Assembly: GCA_024636975.1 (NCBI GenBank) | Contig: JAGXGA010000003.1 | Location: forward strand, 1 to 64,000 | Length of the DNA: 64,000 bases | Direction of reading: 5' to 3' | Source: Mariniphaga sp. | Lineage (GTDB): Bacteria; Bacteroidota; Bacteroidia; Bacteroidales; Prolixibacteraceae | Part shown: piece after piece, positions 19,293-30,374 of the stretch | How the letters are laid out: each line of letters starts with the position of its first letter | Position numbering within the stretch: position 1 is the first letter of the stretch | Program-made: the position numbers and the translations under genes | The notes under the pieces: generated by a model | Database searches by the model: none | Told to the model about the DNA's origin: nothing | Seen by the model: the letters and a program-made list of their open reading frames with translations, nothing else

Positions 19293-20135
19293 ATGAAAAA
19301 ACCTTATGTATTTATGCTGATGTTCATAATGAACTTAATCGTATTCCAGTCTCATGGCCAGCAACGTCCCGGAGAGCAACCACCTCCTGAAACCGATGAA
19401 TCCTTTAAATTAGGAATTGCAGGATATACGTTTGTTAAGTTCAACCTTGATAAAACATTAGAGACACTTGAAAAAACGGATGCACATTACCTGTGCATCA
19501 AAGATTTTCATCTGCCATTTAACAGTACCGATCAACAGATTGCTGATTTTCATGCAAAACTGGAATCAAAAGGAGTTACCGGTTATGCTGTTGGTCCCAT
19601 TTATATGAAAACCGAGGAAGAGGTTGACCGGGCGTTCGATTATGCCAAACGAGTTGGAGTAAAACTTATAGTTGGTGTCCCTACCTACGGGTTGCTTCCC
19701 TATGTTGATAAAAAAGTAAAGGAGTATGATTTCCATTATGCCATTCACCTGCACGGTCCCGATATTGAACTTTTCCCTGATGCAGATGATGTATGGGATA
19801 ATGTAAAGGACCTGGACCCACGCATCGGGATGTGTCTTGATGTTGGACATGACACGCGCAATGGAAAAGACCCTGTGGCTGATCTTAAAAAGTACCATAC
19901 CAGAGTTTTCGACATACACATAAAAGATGTCACAGGCAATACAAAAGAGGGCTATTCGGTTGAAATTGGCCGTGGCATTATTGACTTTCCAGCGTTTGTA
20001 AATATGCTCAGGGAGGTAAAATACACTGGTGTTTGCAGCCTTGAACATGAGAAAAATATGGATAATCCGTTCCTTGGAATTGCTGAATCTATAGGGTATT
20101 TCAGGGGCGTAATAGAAGCCACTAAAGAAAAATAA
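19293..20135 (+). CDS. secreted sugar phosphate isomerase/epimerase-like TIM barrel protein
   Basis: Signal peptide; FKLGIAGYTFVKF, GMCLDVGHDTRNGKDPVADLKKYHTRVFDIHIKDV and GVCSLEHEKNMDNP, typical of AP_endonuc_2-type proteins. Confidence 0.85.
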   Translation: MKKPYVFMLMFIMNLIVFQSHGQQRPGEQPPPETDESFKLGIAGYTFVKFNLDKTLETLEKTDAHYLCIKDFHLPFNSTDQQIADFHAKLESKGVTGYAVGPIYMKTEEEVDRAFDYAKRVGVKLIVGVPTYGLLPYVDKKVKEYDFHYAIHLHGPDIELFPDADDVWDNVKDLDPRIGMCLDVGHDTRNGKDPVADLKKYHTRVFDIHIKDVTGNTKEGYSVEIGRGIIDFPAFVNMLREVKYTGVCSLEHEKNMDNPFLGIAESIGYFRGVIEATKEK

Positions 20136-20176
20136 GAAACAGCACAGATTGTGTGATCAACATAAACACCAGTAAA

Positions 20177-21616
20177 ATGAAAATAAATTTCTTTTTTGCC
20201 GCAACAGTATTTATCATATTCCTTTCTGTTAATTCTTTTACCATAAAGGCACAATCTGAAAACCAGGTAAATTTTATCGTTATTTACCTTGATGACATGG
20301 GTTACGGCGATTTAACCACTACAGGAGCGATAGGCTATCAAACACCCAATATAGATAAGATGGCTGCCAACGGTATGTTTTTCACACGCTATTATGCTCC
20401 ACAAGCAGTATGTTCTGCCTCGCGTGCCGGGTTACTTACAGGTTGCTATCCAAACAGGATAGGCTTTGCAGGGGCTCTGGGGCCTACTTCTCGGGTTGGA
20501 ATTTCACCGGAAGAGGAAACAATTGCAGAGGTGCTGAAAAAGAAAGGGTATGCTACTGCTATTTTTGGCAAATGGCACCTGGGCGTTCAGGAAGAATTTT
20601 TGCCCACCCGCCATGGGTTTGATGAATTTTATGGCATTCCCTATTCCAACGATATGTGGCCTTTTCATCCGGGGGGCTCCCACTTGTTTCCCGACCTTCC
20701 CCTTTTTGAAAACGAAAATATTATTACCACAGCAGTGACACCAGAACATCAAAAGCAATTTACAACACAATTTACCGAACGTACAGTGGAATTTATTAAA
20801 CGCAACCGGCAACAACCCTTTTTTATTTACCTTGCCCATCCCATGCCGCATGTCCCTCTTTTCGTTTCTGAAAAGTTTGAAGGGAAATCAAAACAGGGTC
20901 TTTATGGAGATGTAATGATGGAAATAGACTGGGGCATAGGGCAGATAATTAAAACTCTGGAAGAGACTGGCCTTGCTGAAAATACACTTGTCATATTTAC
21001 TTCAGATAATGGCCCCTGGCTCAACTATGGCAATCATGCAGGAAGTACAGGGGGACTTCGTGAAGGTAAAGGTACCTCATTTGAAGGAGGACAACGCGTA
21101 CCTTGCCTGATGTTGTGGAAAGGTGTTGTTTCTCCCGGAACAGTGAATAATAAGCTAGTTGCCGGAATGGACATTCTTCCAACGCTGGCAGAAATTGCGG
21201 GCGCACCGTTGCCCGAAAGGAAAATTGACGGAGTGAGCCTGTTACCATTAATCACAGGAGAAGATATTGAAGGTCCGCGTAAATTCTTCTGGCACTATTA
21301 CCGGCAGAACAACCTCGAAGCGGTACAGGATGGCATCTGGAAGCTGGTGCTTCCGCATCCAGGCCGTACATACACAGGCTTTGAACCCGGAAAGGATGGC
21401 CTGCCGGGAAAGGTGAACGAAAATCATCCACATGAGGCTGGCTTGTATGACCTGCGCCGCGACCCGGGTGAAAACTACAATCTGATTGAATATTATCCCG
21501 AAATAGTAGAAAAACTGCAAAAGATTGCAGACGAGGCACGTAATGATTTGGGTGATAATTTAACAGGGGCCCAGGGGCTTAACCGACGGGAGCCGGGAAG
21601 AATACCAGAAAATTAA
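20177..21616 (+). CDS. arylsulfatase-type sulfatase
   Basis: VIYLDDMGYGD, sulfatase signature VCSASRAGLLTG (Cys to be converted to formylglycine), GKWHLG and VIFTSDNGPWLNYGNHAGSTGGLREGKGTSFEGGQRVP. Internal ATG after the ORF start at 20153 fits the signal peptide. Confidence 0.95.
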   Translation: MKINFFFAATVFIIFLSVNSFTIKAQSENQVNFIVIYLDDMGYGDLTTTGAIGYQTPNIDKMAANGMFFTRYYAPQAVCSASRAGLLTGCYPNRIGFAGALGPTSRVGISPEEETIAEVLKKKGYATAIFGKWHLGVQEEFLPTRHGFDEFYGIPYSNDMWPFHPGGSHLFPDLPLFENENIITTAVTPEHQKQFTTQFTERTVEFIKRNRQQPFFIYLAHPMPHVPLFVSEKFEGKSKQGLYGDVMMEIDWGIGQIIKTLEETGLAENTLVIFTSDNGPWLNYGNHAGSTGGLREGKGTSFEGGQRVPCLMLWKGVVSPGTVNNKLVAGMDILPTLAEIAGAPLPERKIDGVSLLPLITGEDIEGPRKFFWHYYRQNNLEAVQDGIWKLVLPHPGRTYTGFEPGKDGLPGKVNENHPHEAGLYDLRRDPGENYNLIEYYPEIVEKLQKIADEARNDLGDNLTGAQGLNRREPGRIPEN

Positions 21617-21630
21617 ACTAATAGACACCA

Positions 21631-21660
21631 AAAAAAAATCCCGCCTGCCGACGGGATTTA
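21631..21660. terminator. bidirectional-looking intrinsic terminator between the sulfatase and the cold-shock gene
   Basis: AAATCCCG-CCTGCCGA-CGGGATTT with a flanking A run. Confidence 0.6.
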
Positions 21661-21694
21661 ATCAAAAATGGTATGAATATTTTTTTATTAACCC

Positions 21695-21886
21695 TTAGGT
21701 TAATTTAACATTTACCGCATTTAAACCTTTTCTTCCTTCTTCAAGTTCAAAAGTTACCTCATCGTCTTCACGAATGCTGTCTTTCAAACCGTTAGAATGC
21801 ACGAAATACTCTTTTGATGAATCTGAATCTTTAATGAACCCAAATCCTTTTGCTTCATTAAAGAACTTAACTGTTCCTTTATACAT
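21695..21886 (-). CDS. cold-shock domain protein
   Basis: MYKGTVKFFNEAKGFGFIKDSDSSKEYFVHSNGLKDSIREDDEVTFELEEGRKGLNAVNVKL. Confidence 0.95.
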   Translation of the reverse strand: MYKGTVKFFNEAKGFGFIKDSDSSKEYFVHSNGLKDSIREDDEVTFELEEGRKGLNAVNVKLT

Positions 21887-21961
21887 AAAATTATTTTTTA
21901 ATTAACCGGCGCAAGATAAATAAATAATTTATAAAAATTCCTGTTTTACAAATAATTAATA

Positions 21962-21969
21962 TATATTTG
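21962..21969 (+). promoter_or_regulatory. Bacteroidota-type -7 box upstream of the 52-aa ORF
   Basis: TATATTTG (TAnnTTTG) about 100 bp upstream of the ATG at 22071. Confidence 0.4.
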
Positions 21970-22070
21970 CTGAAACTCTTCCCAAAAACCACTTCTAATC
22001 TTGTCCGAATTAGCTAAAACAGAAATTTATACCGGGTTAAAATATTTTATTAATTAAAAAGGATCAATAC

Positions 22071-22229
22071 ATGTTTGAGAAGAAACAAAGCAGTTACAAA
22101 TCACCAGATCTGAAAACTATGCAGGAAGTTGTAATCGACACCCGTACCAGAATTTACATTCCCGTTGGAGAAGATGTACAAAAAGCAAAAGACCGTTACA
22201 TGTCGAAGTATAATTTCAGAAAATTATAA
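22071..22229 (+). CDS. small hypothetical protein (52 aa)
   Basis: Translates to MFEKKQSSYKSPDLKTMQEVVIDTRTRIYIPVGEDVQKAKDRYMSKYNFRKL*. It has an upstream -7 box and a strong terminator right after it; it is missing from the supplied ORF track (below its size cutoff). Confidence 0.65.
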   Translation: MFEKKQSSYKSPDLKTMQEVVIDTRTRIYIPVGEDVQKAKDRYMSKYNFRKL

Positions 22230-22250
22230 CATCCCGTTTATAAGCAATTA

Positions 22251-22290
22251 AAAAACCTTTTCTACCTGTATGTAGAAAAGGTTTTTTTTT
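22251..22290. terminator. strong intrinsic terminator
   Basis: AAAAACCTTTTCTAC-CTGTAT-GTAGAAAAGGTTTTTTTTT, perfect 15-bp stem. Confidence 0.85.
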
Positions 22291-22321
22291 GAAAGGTATA
22301 TACTATCTGGAAAAGGATATT

Positions 22322-23860
22322 CTACTTTGCGACAAAATTCAACCATAAACTGTTATCTTCATATTCCTCAACAACATTGGTTTGTCCTTTCATTGAGAAT
22401 CCTGCAACGAGCCTGGTAATCTCCTGTTTCAATAAGTCAATGCTGTTCAAGGCAAGATCATTCCTGAAACCTTTCCCTGCAATATCAAGTACCTGGTTTA
22501 ATGAAATTATCCGCCCGGTAATTTTTCCAAGCTCTACAAGCTTGCGTTGCGGCATCTGATAATCGATTTTAAAATTCACAAACTCCTTTATATATTCCGA
22601 GGAATTTTCTGTCAGATCAAATGTTTTTAAGAACTTATAATAATTTGATTCCTTTGCATTCTTCATAAGTTTCAAAACACTTTCGGAGATTTGCGCGTAA
22701 AGGATATCGTTCGATCCTTCAAATATTTGAAAAGGACGACTGTCAACGGTGCCACGACCTGCAATATGATTTAACTGGTATGCTTTTGCACCGACCAACT
22801 GCAGCAGCGACTGTGCGGCATCATGCATCAAATCGGTAATTACACTTTTAACAGCATTTGCTTCCAGGCCATGTGGAGCCAAATCTCTTTCAATCCCTGC
22901 TTTCCTGCTGCTGTTGGCACACATAGCAGAGCTAATGGTAAAGGCAGCCTGCATCTTCGCCAAACGTTGCTGGACCTGGTCGTAATTCATAAGGCTTTTA
23001 CCGCCCACAAAACGTTCTTTACAGTGCGCAATTGCTTCATCGAGCATGCGCTTAATAAATCCCATACCCAGGCCGGGAAAACTCATCCGGCTACGATGCA
23101 ACAGGTCGAGCATCATTTTAACCCCGGTGGTATGTGGTTCTAAACGATATGCAACAGGTACCTTTACATCAATATGATTTCTGCCATATGGAATCATGTA
23201 AAGACCAAGATTATTAAAATACTCCTCAACCACAATCTGCTGATCCGGTTCGTGTGTATCGCATATAAAAAAATCGATGTCGCGCTGAAGATTGCCCTTA
23301 TTATTTTTTTTTCTTGCAGTTAACAACCAAAAATCGGCCATACCGGAAAGTCCCGCCCAATGTTTTTTTCCTTTAATATGAAACTTACCCTCCTGTTCGG
23401 TAAAACTGGTTTGCATGTTAAGGGCATCGCTTCCGAAGCCCGGTTCAGTAATCATCAGACCTCCCATAGTTCTATCTTCAAGAAATCTTTTAAACACCTT
23501 TTCCTTTACTTCGGAGGAGGCATACTTGGCAACAGGTTGTAAAAACAGGGCGGTATTAATACCCAACGTCAGCGATAATGCAAGTGATTCATAGGAGGCC
23601 ATTGATAGTAAAGCAATATTTTCGTGCATCAATCCTCCCCTGCCCCCATATTCCCTGGGTATGCCAACAGATAGTGGATTACCCGACATTATTTCCCGCA
23701 GGGCTGATGCGGGAATCTCACGCTGAAGACTTAACTGATCATTGGTATAACTGTCGTTAAAAACATTCTTTATCTTTTTTGTTAATGTTCCCAGAAAACT
23801 GGAGAACGGTGCTAAACCTTCCTTTACTTGTTGCAATTCTTCAGTGCCAAAATTATTCAT
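22322..23860 (-). CDS. acyl-CoA dehydrogenase family protein
   Basis: GIPREYGGRGG, LMITEPGFGSDALNMQTSFTEQEGKFHIKGKKHWAGLSG and QIFEGSNDILYAQIS. Confidence 0.9.
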   Translation of the reverse strand: MNNFGTEELQQVKEGLAPFSSFLGTLTKKIKNVFNDSYTNDQLSLQREIPASALREIMSGNPLSVGIPREYGGRGGLMHENIALLSMASYESLALSLTLGINTALFLQPVAKYASSEVKEKVFKRFLEDRTMGGLMITEPGFGSDALNMQTSFTEQEGKFHIKGKKHWAGLSGMADFWLLTARKKNNKGNLQRDIDFFICDTHEPDQQIVVEEYFNNLGLYMIPYGRNHIDVKVPVAYRLEPHTTGVKMMLDLLHRSRMSFPGLGMGFIKRMLDEAIAHCKERFVGGKSLMNYDQVQQRLAKMQAAFTISSAMCANSSRKAGIERDLAPHGLEANAVKSVITDLMHDAAQSLLQLVGAKAYQLNHIAGRGTVDSRPFQIFEGSNDILYAQISESVLKLMKNAKESNYYKFLKTFDLTENSSEYIKEFVNFKIDYQMPQRKLVELGKITGRIISLNQVLDIAGKGFRNDLALNSIDLLKQEITRLVAGFSMKGQTNVVEEYEDNSLWLNFVAK

Positions 23861-24061
23861 GAATATATTATTATATTATTTGATACCCCAAAAAGGATAA
23901 CCAGTTAAATAAAACAAAACCAGTTGCAGTAATGTTCGGAGCTCATTCTAATGCCAAAAATCAAAAACACCATTTAAAAACATTTACCAGCATGCAAATC
24001 CAATGAATAAGAAATACAAAATTGTACTGAATAGAAAACTAACCTGTGACGCAGATTTAAT

Positions 24062-24069
24062 TAACTTTG
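24062..24069 (+). promoter_or_regulatory. Bacteroidota-type -7 box upstream of the GT2 gene
   Basis: TAACTTTG (TAnnTTTG) about 40 bp upstream of the ATG. Confidence 0.35.
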
Positions 24070-24102
24070 CCGGTAAATTTCTAAAAACAATTTACTCGAG
24101 TA

Positions 24103-25059
24103 ATGAAAAAACTTTCACTGGTAGTTTGTGTTTTTAATGAAGAACCTAATATCAAACCACTTTCAGATCAAATAATGCAAGCATTGGGTGGTATTGACTT
24201 TGAAGCCATACTGGTGGACGACGGGTCAACTGATAACACCCGTTCGGAAATTTTAAAAATTAACGACAGCCGGTTTGTATTGGTTGAATTAAAAAGAAAT
24301 TACGGTCAGAGTTCAGCCTTGCAGGCCGGAATCGATTATGCCGAAGGGGAATACATTGTTCTGCTTGATGGAGATTTGCAAAATGACCCTGCTGATATAC
24401 CCCACATGCTTGAATTAATGGAAAATGAGGGTTGGGACATGGTAGCCGGAGTGCGTGCCAACCGTAAAGACGGTATGTTCCTTCGTAAAATACCTTCAAA
24501 AATAGCCAACTACATGATCCGTAAATCAACCGGAACTACAATGAAGGACCTGGGTTGTACCTTAAAAATATTCACACGCGACATCATAAAAAGCATACAT
24601 ATTTATGGCGAACTGCATCGGTTTATACCTGTACTGGTAACGCAGGAAGGAGCTACCCGGATAACACAGGTGGAAGTTAACCACCGCCCCCGGCAATATG
24701 GAGCCTCAAAATATAATCTAAGCCGTACAACTAAGGTGATCAGTGATCTTTTCCTGATGCTTTTCCTGAAAAATTACATCCAGCGTCCCATGCATTTTTT
24801 TGGTGGACTTGGTTTAGTAACTCTCGGAATTGGTGTACTTATCAACCTTTATCTTTTTATTTTAAAGATATTTGGTCATGATATCTGGGGAAAGCCCTTG
24901 CTTCTGCTCGGTATTCTGCTCGTTATGGGAGGGATTCAGTTTATAACAATTGGGATTATTGCTGAATTGCAAATGCGGACTTATTTTGAATCACAACAAA
25001 AAAAGCCTTATCGGGTAAAACGGGTAGTTCCTGCCAGTGAGTTAAATACTGCAAACTAA
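24103..25059 (+). CDS. glycosyltransferase family 2 membrane protein
   Basis: LSLVVCVFNEEPNIKPL, VDDGSTDNT, LLDGDLQNDPADIPHML, RKIPSKIANY and two C-terminal TM helices, as in DPM/ArnC-type GT2. Confidence 0.92.
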   Translation: MKKLSLVVCVFNEEPNIKPLSDQIMQALGGIDFEAILVDDGSTDNTRSEILKINDSRFVLVELKRNYGQSSALQAGIDYAEGEYIVLLDGDLQNDPADIPHMLELMENEGWDMVAGVRANRKDGMFLRKIPSKIANYMIRKSTGTTMKDLGCTLKIFTRDIIKSIHIYGELHRFIPVLVTQEGATRITQVEVNHRPRQYGASKYNLSRTTKVISDLFLMLFLKNYIQRPMHFFGGLGLVTLGIGVLINLYLFILKIFGHDIWGKPLLLLGILLVMGGIQFITIGIIAELQMRTYFESQQKKPYRVKRVVPASELNTAN

Positions 25060-25118
25060 TTGCGGCATGTTTTTTGGACCTTAATGGTTAATTATTTGAA
25101 TTATAAATTAAATTTGTA

Positions 25119-25826
25119 ATGTATAAACAAAAAAAAATAGCCATGATCAATAAAATTTTTAAGGTATTTTTCACAGTTGCATTGGCAACATGTTTTTCAT
25201 TAATTGCCTCTGCTCAGGACAGAGTTGTTCACGGAATAGTTACAACATTCGACAGTATTCCCCTGATTAATGCAGAAGTAAAGGTTAGAAGCACCAAACA
25301 AATTGTCATAACCGATTCCCTTGGAAGGTTTGCTGTACCTGTAAATTCAGGTGAAAAGCTAAAAGTAAGTGCTCAGGGATTTTTTAACCAGAGAGTAAAG
25401 CTGGATGAAAAAACCAAATATGCGGCCATTAACTTAAAACTTAAACCAGGAGATAGAAACCGTGAATATGCTATCGGTTATGGACATGTATCCGACCGTG
25501 ATAAGCTAAATGCCCTGGCAACACTTGATAACAGGGATGTTGATTTTTCGCAGTACAGTAATATTTACGAACTTATAAAAGGCCGTTTTGCAGGAGTGCA
25601 GGTAGTAAACGGAGAAGTCATCATTCGTGGGGTTAATTCCATTAACAGCAGCAGCGCTGCATTGATAGTGGTTGATGGTGTGCCGGTTGACGGAAACGCT
25701 TTAAATTCAATCCCTCCCGTTCAGGTTAAGAGCATAAATGTAATTAAGGACGGAAGTTCTGCCATCTATGGTTCACGCGGTGCCAACGGTGTGGTATTAA
25801 TTGAAACCAAACGCGGAGACGACTAA
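25119..25826 (+). CDS. TonB-dependent receptor plug-domain protein without a beta-barrel
   Basis: Signal peptide, CarboxypepD-like repeat ([19 protein letters not shown]) and plug motifs ([22 protein letters not shown]...[28 protein letters not shown]), then a stop. Confidence 0.82.
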   Translation: MYKQKKIAMINKIFKVFFTVALATCFSLIASAQDRVVHGIVTTFDSIPLINAEVKVRSTKQIVITDSLGRFAVPVNSGEKLKVSAQGFFNQRVKLDEKTKYAAINLKLKPGDRNREYAIGYGHVSDRDKLNALATLDNRDVDFSQYSNIYELIKGRFAGVQVVNGEVIIRGVNSINSSSAALIVVDGVPVDGNALNSIPPVQVKSINVIKDGSSAIYGSRGANGVVLIETKRGDD

Positions 25827-25857
25827 TATATTCAAATCAAAATTCAGCCTGACTAAA

Positions 25858-28176
25858 ATGATCCGAAATCCTTTCCTGCTGGCGTTTACTTTTTTAATTA
25901 TTTTCTCAGGTTGTAATAATCAGAATACATCACACGAAAGGGAATTAAAGCTCTGGTATGAGGAACCCGCCAATGAATGGGTTGAAGCCCTTCCATTAGG
26001 CAATGGCCGGTTGGGCGCTATGGTTTTTGGTGGCATTGAATCGGAGCGTATACAGCTTAACGAAGAATCAATATGGTCCGGGGCTCCCGTTCACCGCACT
26101 AATCCCGAAGCACTTGATAACCTGAATAAGGTACGACAGCTTTTATTTGAAGGAAAGTATGCAGAAGGAGACCAGCTGGCACAGGAAAAAATTATGGGTC
26201 CCGATGGAATTCAGCATTCCTACCAAACTCTTGGTGATTTGTACCTTCAGTTTGATAGTCTGAAGGAGTATTCAAATTACCGGAGGTCACTTGATCTAAG
26301 AACAGCCATTGCTGAAACAACTTTCGAATCGGATGGTGTTAAGTATACGAGGGAAGTTTTTGTATCGGCACCCGATGAAGTGGTTACCCTGAAGATTTCT
26401 GCTTCAGAGAAAGGTACGCTAAATTTTACAGCATGGCTTGATCGCCCAGGAGATGCGGAATTTGTATCGGCAGGCGACCAACAGTTACTGATGACCGGAG
26501 CCGCAGAACACAGAGGACGTGGAACACGTTTTGCATCGGTTATGCGTGTTAAAAATACCGGAGGCGATGTAATTACTGCCGATGGAAAGATGTATGTTCA
26601 AAATGCCGATGAGGTTGTTCTCCTGATAGCGGGCCGTACCAGTTACTGGGGAGACCGGGAAGTAGAAAAATCAGCCGGCGACATACAGAAAGCTGCCGAA
26701 ATTGAATATGAGCAATTAAAAAACAATCACCTTTCAGCTTACAATGAACTGTTCGGGAGAGTCGACCTGGCATTGAATATGCCAGACACATTAAACCTGC
26801 CAACCAATCAACGGCTGGAACGGGTAAAAGAAGGAGCCATCGACAATCATCTTACTGAATTGTATTTTCAGTTTGGCCGTTATCTGCTTATCAGTTCATC
26901 ACGCCCGGGCGGATTACCTGCCAATTTGCAGGGTATATGGGATGGCACCCTTAATCCACCATGGAATGCCGACTACCACATTAATATCAATATTCAAATG
27001 AATTACTGGCCTTCGCTGGTGACCAATCTTGCAGAATGCCAGGAGCCGTTTTTTGAATTTATTGATGACCTGCGCCAACGAGGTTCCATAACTGCACGGG
27101 AGGTTTACGGTGCAAGGGGATTTGTTGCCCATCACACCACCGATGCATGGAAATTTACCGATCCCATTGGAAAAACAGTTTATGGAATGTGGCCTATGGG
27201 AGCTGCCTGGTGTACCGATCATTTCTGGGAACATTACGATTATACCGGCGATAAGGAATTTCTAAAGGAAAAGGCCTACCCGGTGCTAAAAGATGCTGCA
27301 CTGTTCTTTGTCGATTTTTTGGTGGAAAATCCTAAAACAGGGTTGCTGGTATCGGGGCCTAGCATGTCGCCCGAAAACACCTTCATTGCTCCCAATGGCG
27401 AAAAAGCATCAGTTTGCATGGGTCCTGCCATGGATCATCAAATTATCAGAGAACTTTTTAGCAATTTCATCAAGACTTCTGAGATATTAAATACCGATAT
27501 AGAATTTGCCGACACATTAAGAACCATGCTGGCAAATCTTACCCCCTCACAGATTGGTTCCGACGGACGGGTACTCGAATGGTCGGAGGAGTTGCCTGAA
27601 GCAGAACCTGGCCACAGGCATATATCACATCTGTATGCATTGTATCCCGGAGAAGAATTTACCAGTCCTTATGATACAAAATGGCTGAAAGCTTCACGCA
27701 AAACAATAGAAAAACGTTTAGAGCATGGAGGAGGACATACCGGATGGAGCCGGGCGTGGATTATAAATTTCTTTGCACGTCTGAAAGATGGAGAACGCGC
27801 ATTCGATAACCTTCAGGCTTTGTATGCCAAATCAACCCTTCCAAACCTCTTCGATAATCACCCACCCTTCCAGATTGACGGCAATTTTGGGGCAACAGCA
27901 GGCATCGCCGAAATGCTATTGCAGAGCCACAATGGGGTATTGCAGCTATTACCCGCCCTGCCCTCTGACTGGGAAAGCGGACATATTAAAGGACTGCGGG
28001 CACGAGGAGGCTTTGAAGTTGACCTCGCCTGGAAAAACGGACACCTCACTGAAGCTGTCATTACTTCACTGCTTGGAAACCCTTTGACTATTATGTATGA
28101 CGGAAATTCGGCAGAATATAAAACGGATCAGGGACAGATTCTTAGCATGAATGAATTACTGGAAATAAAAAAGTAA
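25858..28176 (+). CDS. glycoside hydrolase family 95-type alpha-L-fucosidase, lipoprotein
   Basis: [68 protein letters not shown], and C-terminal [17 protein letters not shown] and [19 protein letters not shown]. Confidence 0.95.
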   Translation: MIRNPFLLAFTFLIIFSGCNNQNTSHERELKLWYEEPANEWVEALPLGNGRLGAMVFGGIESERIQLNEESIWSGAPVHRTNPEALDNLNKVRQLLFEGKYAEGDQLAQEKIMGPDGIQHSYQTLGDLYLQFDSLKEYSNYRRSLDLRTAIAETTFESDGVKYTREVFVSAPDEVVTLKISASEKGTLNFTAWLDRPGDAEFVSAGDQQLLMTGAAEHRGRGTRFASVMRVKNTGGDVITADGKMYVQNADEVVLLIAGRTSYWGDREVEKSAGDIQKAAEIEYEQLKNNHLSAYNELFGRVDLALNMPDTLNLPTNQRLERVKEGAIDNHLTELYFQFGRYLLISSSRPGGLPANLQGIWDGTLNPPWNADYHININIQMNYWPSLVTNLAECQEPFFEFIDDLRQRGSITAREVYGARGFVAHHTTDAWKFTDPIGKTVYGMWPMGAAWCTDHFWEHYDYTGDKEFLKEKAYPVLKDAALFFVDFLVENPKTGLLVSGPSMSPENTFIAPNGEKASVCMGPAMDHQIIRELFSNFIKTSEILNTDIEFADTLRTMLANLTPSQIGSDGRVLEWSEELPEAEPGHRHISHLYALYPGEEFTSPYDTKWLKASRKTIEKRLEHGGGHTGWSRAWIINFFARLKDGERAFDNLQALYAKSTLPNLFDNHPPFQIDGNFGATAGIAEMLLQSHNGVLQLLPALPSDWESGHIKGLRARGGFEVDLAWKNGHLTEAVITSLLGNPLTIMYDGNSAEYKTDQGQILSMNELLEIKK

Positions 28177-28321
28177 ATCATTTATACCAATAATACAGGG
28201 AATAGTTTGGAAATCAAAAAAAATATTTGGGAAATATATCCGGACAAATAAAGAAGCCCCGTACAGTTTGACTAATAAAAAGAAAGTGAATTCCAATTGC
28301 AATCTATGCAGTTAAAAACAT

Positions 28322-28347
28322 AAATGCCGGGGGTCAACCCGGCATTT
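28322..28347. terminator. intrinsic terminator between convergent genes
   Basis: AAATGCCGGG-GGTCAA-CCCGGCATTT. Confidence 0.7.
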
Positions 28348-28410
28348 TATTTTGATATAAATTTGCAAAACTATTGCTTTAATCTGAGGTGCATTAAAAC
28401 CTGCAGGAAC

Positions 28411-30324
28411 TTAATTCACAGTCTCAATAACCAAAAGAACATCTCCCTTTGAAACCGAATCGCTGGCTTCGAATTTGATTTCTTTAACTGTACCATCAAC
28501 TGTGGAATCAATATTGTTCAGCATTTTCATAGCCTCTATAACCACCACCGTTTCACCTGCATTTACTTTATCACCAACAGCTTTTTTGTACTCAACTATC
28601 ATTCCCGGAAGCGGTGCAGTCAGGCTGCCTGTTTTTTCCACCTCTTTGATTCCCGCCTTTTTTTTGCGACGGATTTGAGGAAGTGAAGGTCCCGCTGTTG
28701 CATTCGGATCGTGGATCTCAACGGTAAAGGTTTCTCCATCAACTGTAACTTCCAGTTCACGTCCGCTGCCGTTTGATTTTTTAGAGGTCAGTTCGCCTGC
28801 CAAAGCTTTACGAATAATCTCGGCTTCTTTTTTAACCTGTTCCATTGTCTTAGGTTTTACGTCCTCAGGAATTTCCTCCAGGCCATATTTCCATTTCAGG
28901 AAACGTTTTCCTGTTACAGGATAAAGGGCGCAAAGTACCAGATCGTCCTCGTTTTTCGCAAGGTCGCCAAATTTTTTCCTTACCTCATCCATTTCAGGCT
29001 CAAGAATAGAACCCGGACGGACAGTTATAGGCTCTTCGCCACGCGGGTAACCTTTAAGCGCTTTCTTTTGCACTTCAGGATTAATCGGCTGGGTGGTTTT
29101 TCCATACAAACCAAAACAAAGGTCTTTTACCTCCTGGGTAATTTTGGCATATTCTCCTTCATATGAGTCAAACAGTACATTATTGACCGTCTGCACACCC
29201 ACAATCTGTGATGTTGGTGTCACCAAAGGTATATTACCCAAATCTTTCCTCACTTTCGGTAACAAACGGAATACTTCTTCCAATTTATCCAATGCATCCA
29301 TTGCTTTCATCTGGTTTACAAGGTTCGAAAGCATTCCTCCCGGGGTTTGATGAAGCAACACATTAATATCGGTAATGGCGTATTTTGGATTGTTGTCAAG
29401 GTGCCTGTACTTTGGAATGTATTTTTCCATTTCATCAGCAATTGCATTCACTTTATTGATATCCATTCCCGAATCACGGTTCGTTCCCAACAACGACATA
29501 ATCAATGGTTCAACCGCAGCATGGGATGTACGATAGGCATAAGGCCCGATGCAGGTATCAACCATATCAACACCAGCCTCGATGGCTTTAAATATGGCAA
29601 GATCGCCCATGCCGGAAGTGAAGTGAGTATGCAGGTTCACAGGAATGTCAGTGATTTCTTTAATCCCGATAATCATATTGTAGATATCGTAAGGAGCAAT
29701 TAATCCGGCCATATCTTTGATACAGATAGAATCAACACCAAACTCAACTAATTCTTTCACTTTATTAATGTAGTATTCTAAATTGTAAACTTCCCCGCCC
29801 AAACGTGGCTGGTCGAGCGTATAGCATACCACACCCTGAAAATGTTTTTTACTGTTTTTGATAACTTTGGCGGCTGTTTCAAAGTTGCGGTAATCGTTCA
29901 GTGCATCAAAACAGCGGAATACATCCATTCCGTTATCAATAGCCCGCTGAACAAATGCCTCAACCACATCATCGGCATAGTTGCGGTAACCTACCACATT
30001 TTGTCCACGCAACAGCATCATGAACGGAGTTTTGGGCATGTGCCTTTTAAGGGTGCGTAATCGTTCCCACGGATCTTCTGCCAAATACCGGTGCATGGCA
30101 TCGAACGTAGCCCCGCCCCATGTTTCAACAAAATTAAACCCTACATTATCTATCATTTCTGCCACCGGAATCATATCTTCGGTGCGCCCGCGGGTGGCAA
30201 ACAACGACTGGTGGCCATCGCGCAAACTTAAATCATTAACTTTTACCGGGCTTTCAGCCTTTGGCCGATCTGCGTTATAATTGATCGGAGCCATTTCAAG
30301 AGCTCCATGTTTATCGTACTTCAT
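28411..30324 (-). CDS. carboxyltransferase (pyruvate carboxylase subunit B / transcarboxylase 5S type) with C-terminal biotinyl domain
   Basis: VNDLSLRDGHQSLFATR, FVETWGGATFDAMHRYLAEDPWERLR and biotinyl motif VVVIEAMKMLNNIDSTVDG. Confidence 0.93.
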   Translation of the reverse strand: MKYDKHGALEMAPINYNADRPKAESPVKVNDLSLRDGHQSLFATRGRTEDMIPVAEMIDNVGFNFVETWGGATFDAMHRYLAEDPWERLRTLKRHMPKTPFMMLLRGQNVVGYRNYADDVVEAFVQRAIDNGMDVFRCFDALNDYRNFETAAKVIKNSKKHFQGVVCYTLDQPRLGGEVYNLEYYINKVKELVEFGVDSICIKDMAGLIAPYDIYNMIIGIKEITDIPVNLHTHFTSGMGDLAIFKAIEAGVDMVDTCIGPYAYRTSHAAVEPLIMSLLGTNRDSGMDINKVNAIADEMEKYIPKYRHLDNNPKYAITDINVLLHQTPGGMLSNLVNQMKAMDALDKLEEVFRLLPKVRKDLGNIPLVTPTSQIVGVQTVNNVLFDSYEGEYAKITQEVKDLCFGLYGKTTQPINPEVQKKALKGYPRGEEPITVRPGSILEPEMDEVRKKFGDLAKNEDDLVLCALYPVTGKRFLKWKYGLEEIPEDVKPKTMEQVKKEAEIIRKALAGELTSKKSNGSGRELEVTVDGETFTVEIHDPNATAGPSLPQIRRKKKAGIKEVEKTGSLTAPLPGMIVEYKKAVGDKVNAGETVVVIEAMKMLNNIDSTVDGTVKEIKFEASDSVSKGDVLLVIETVN

Positions 30325-30374
30325 AATATTTTCTTCTACTTTAAACAGCTGTTAACTGTATACTAAATCAAAAT

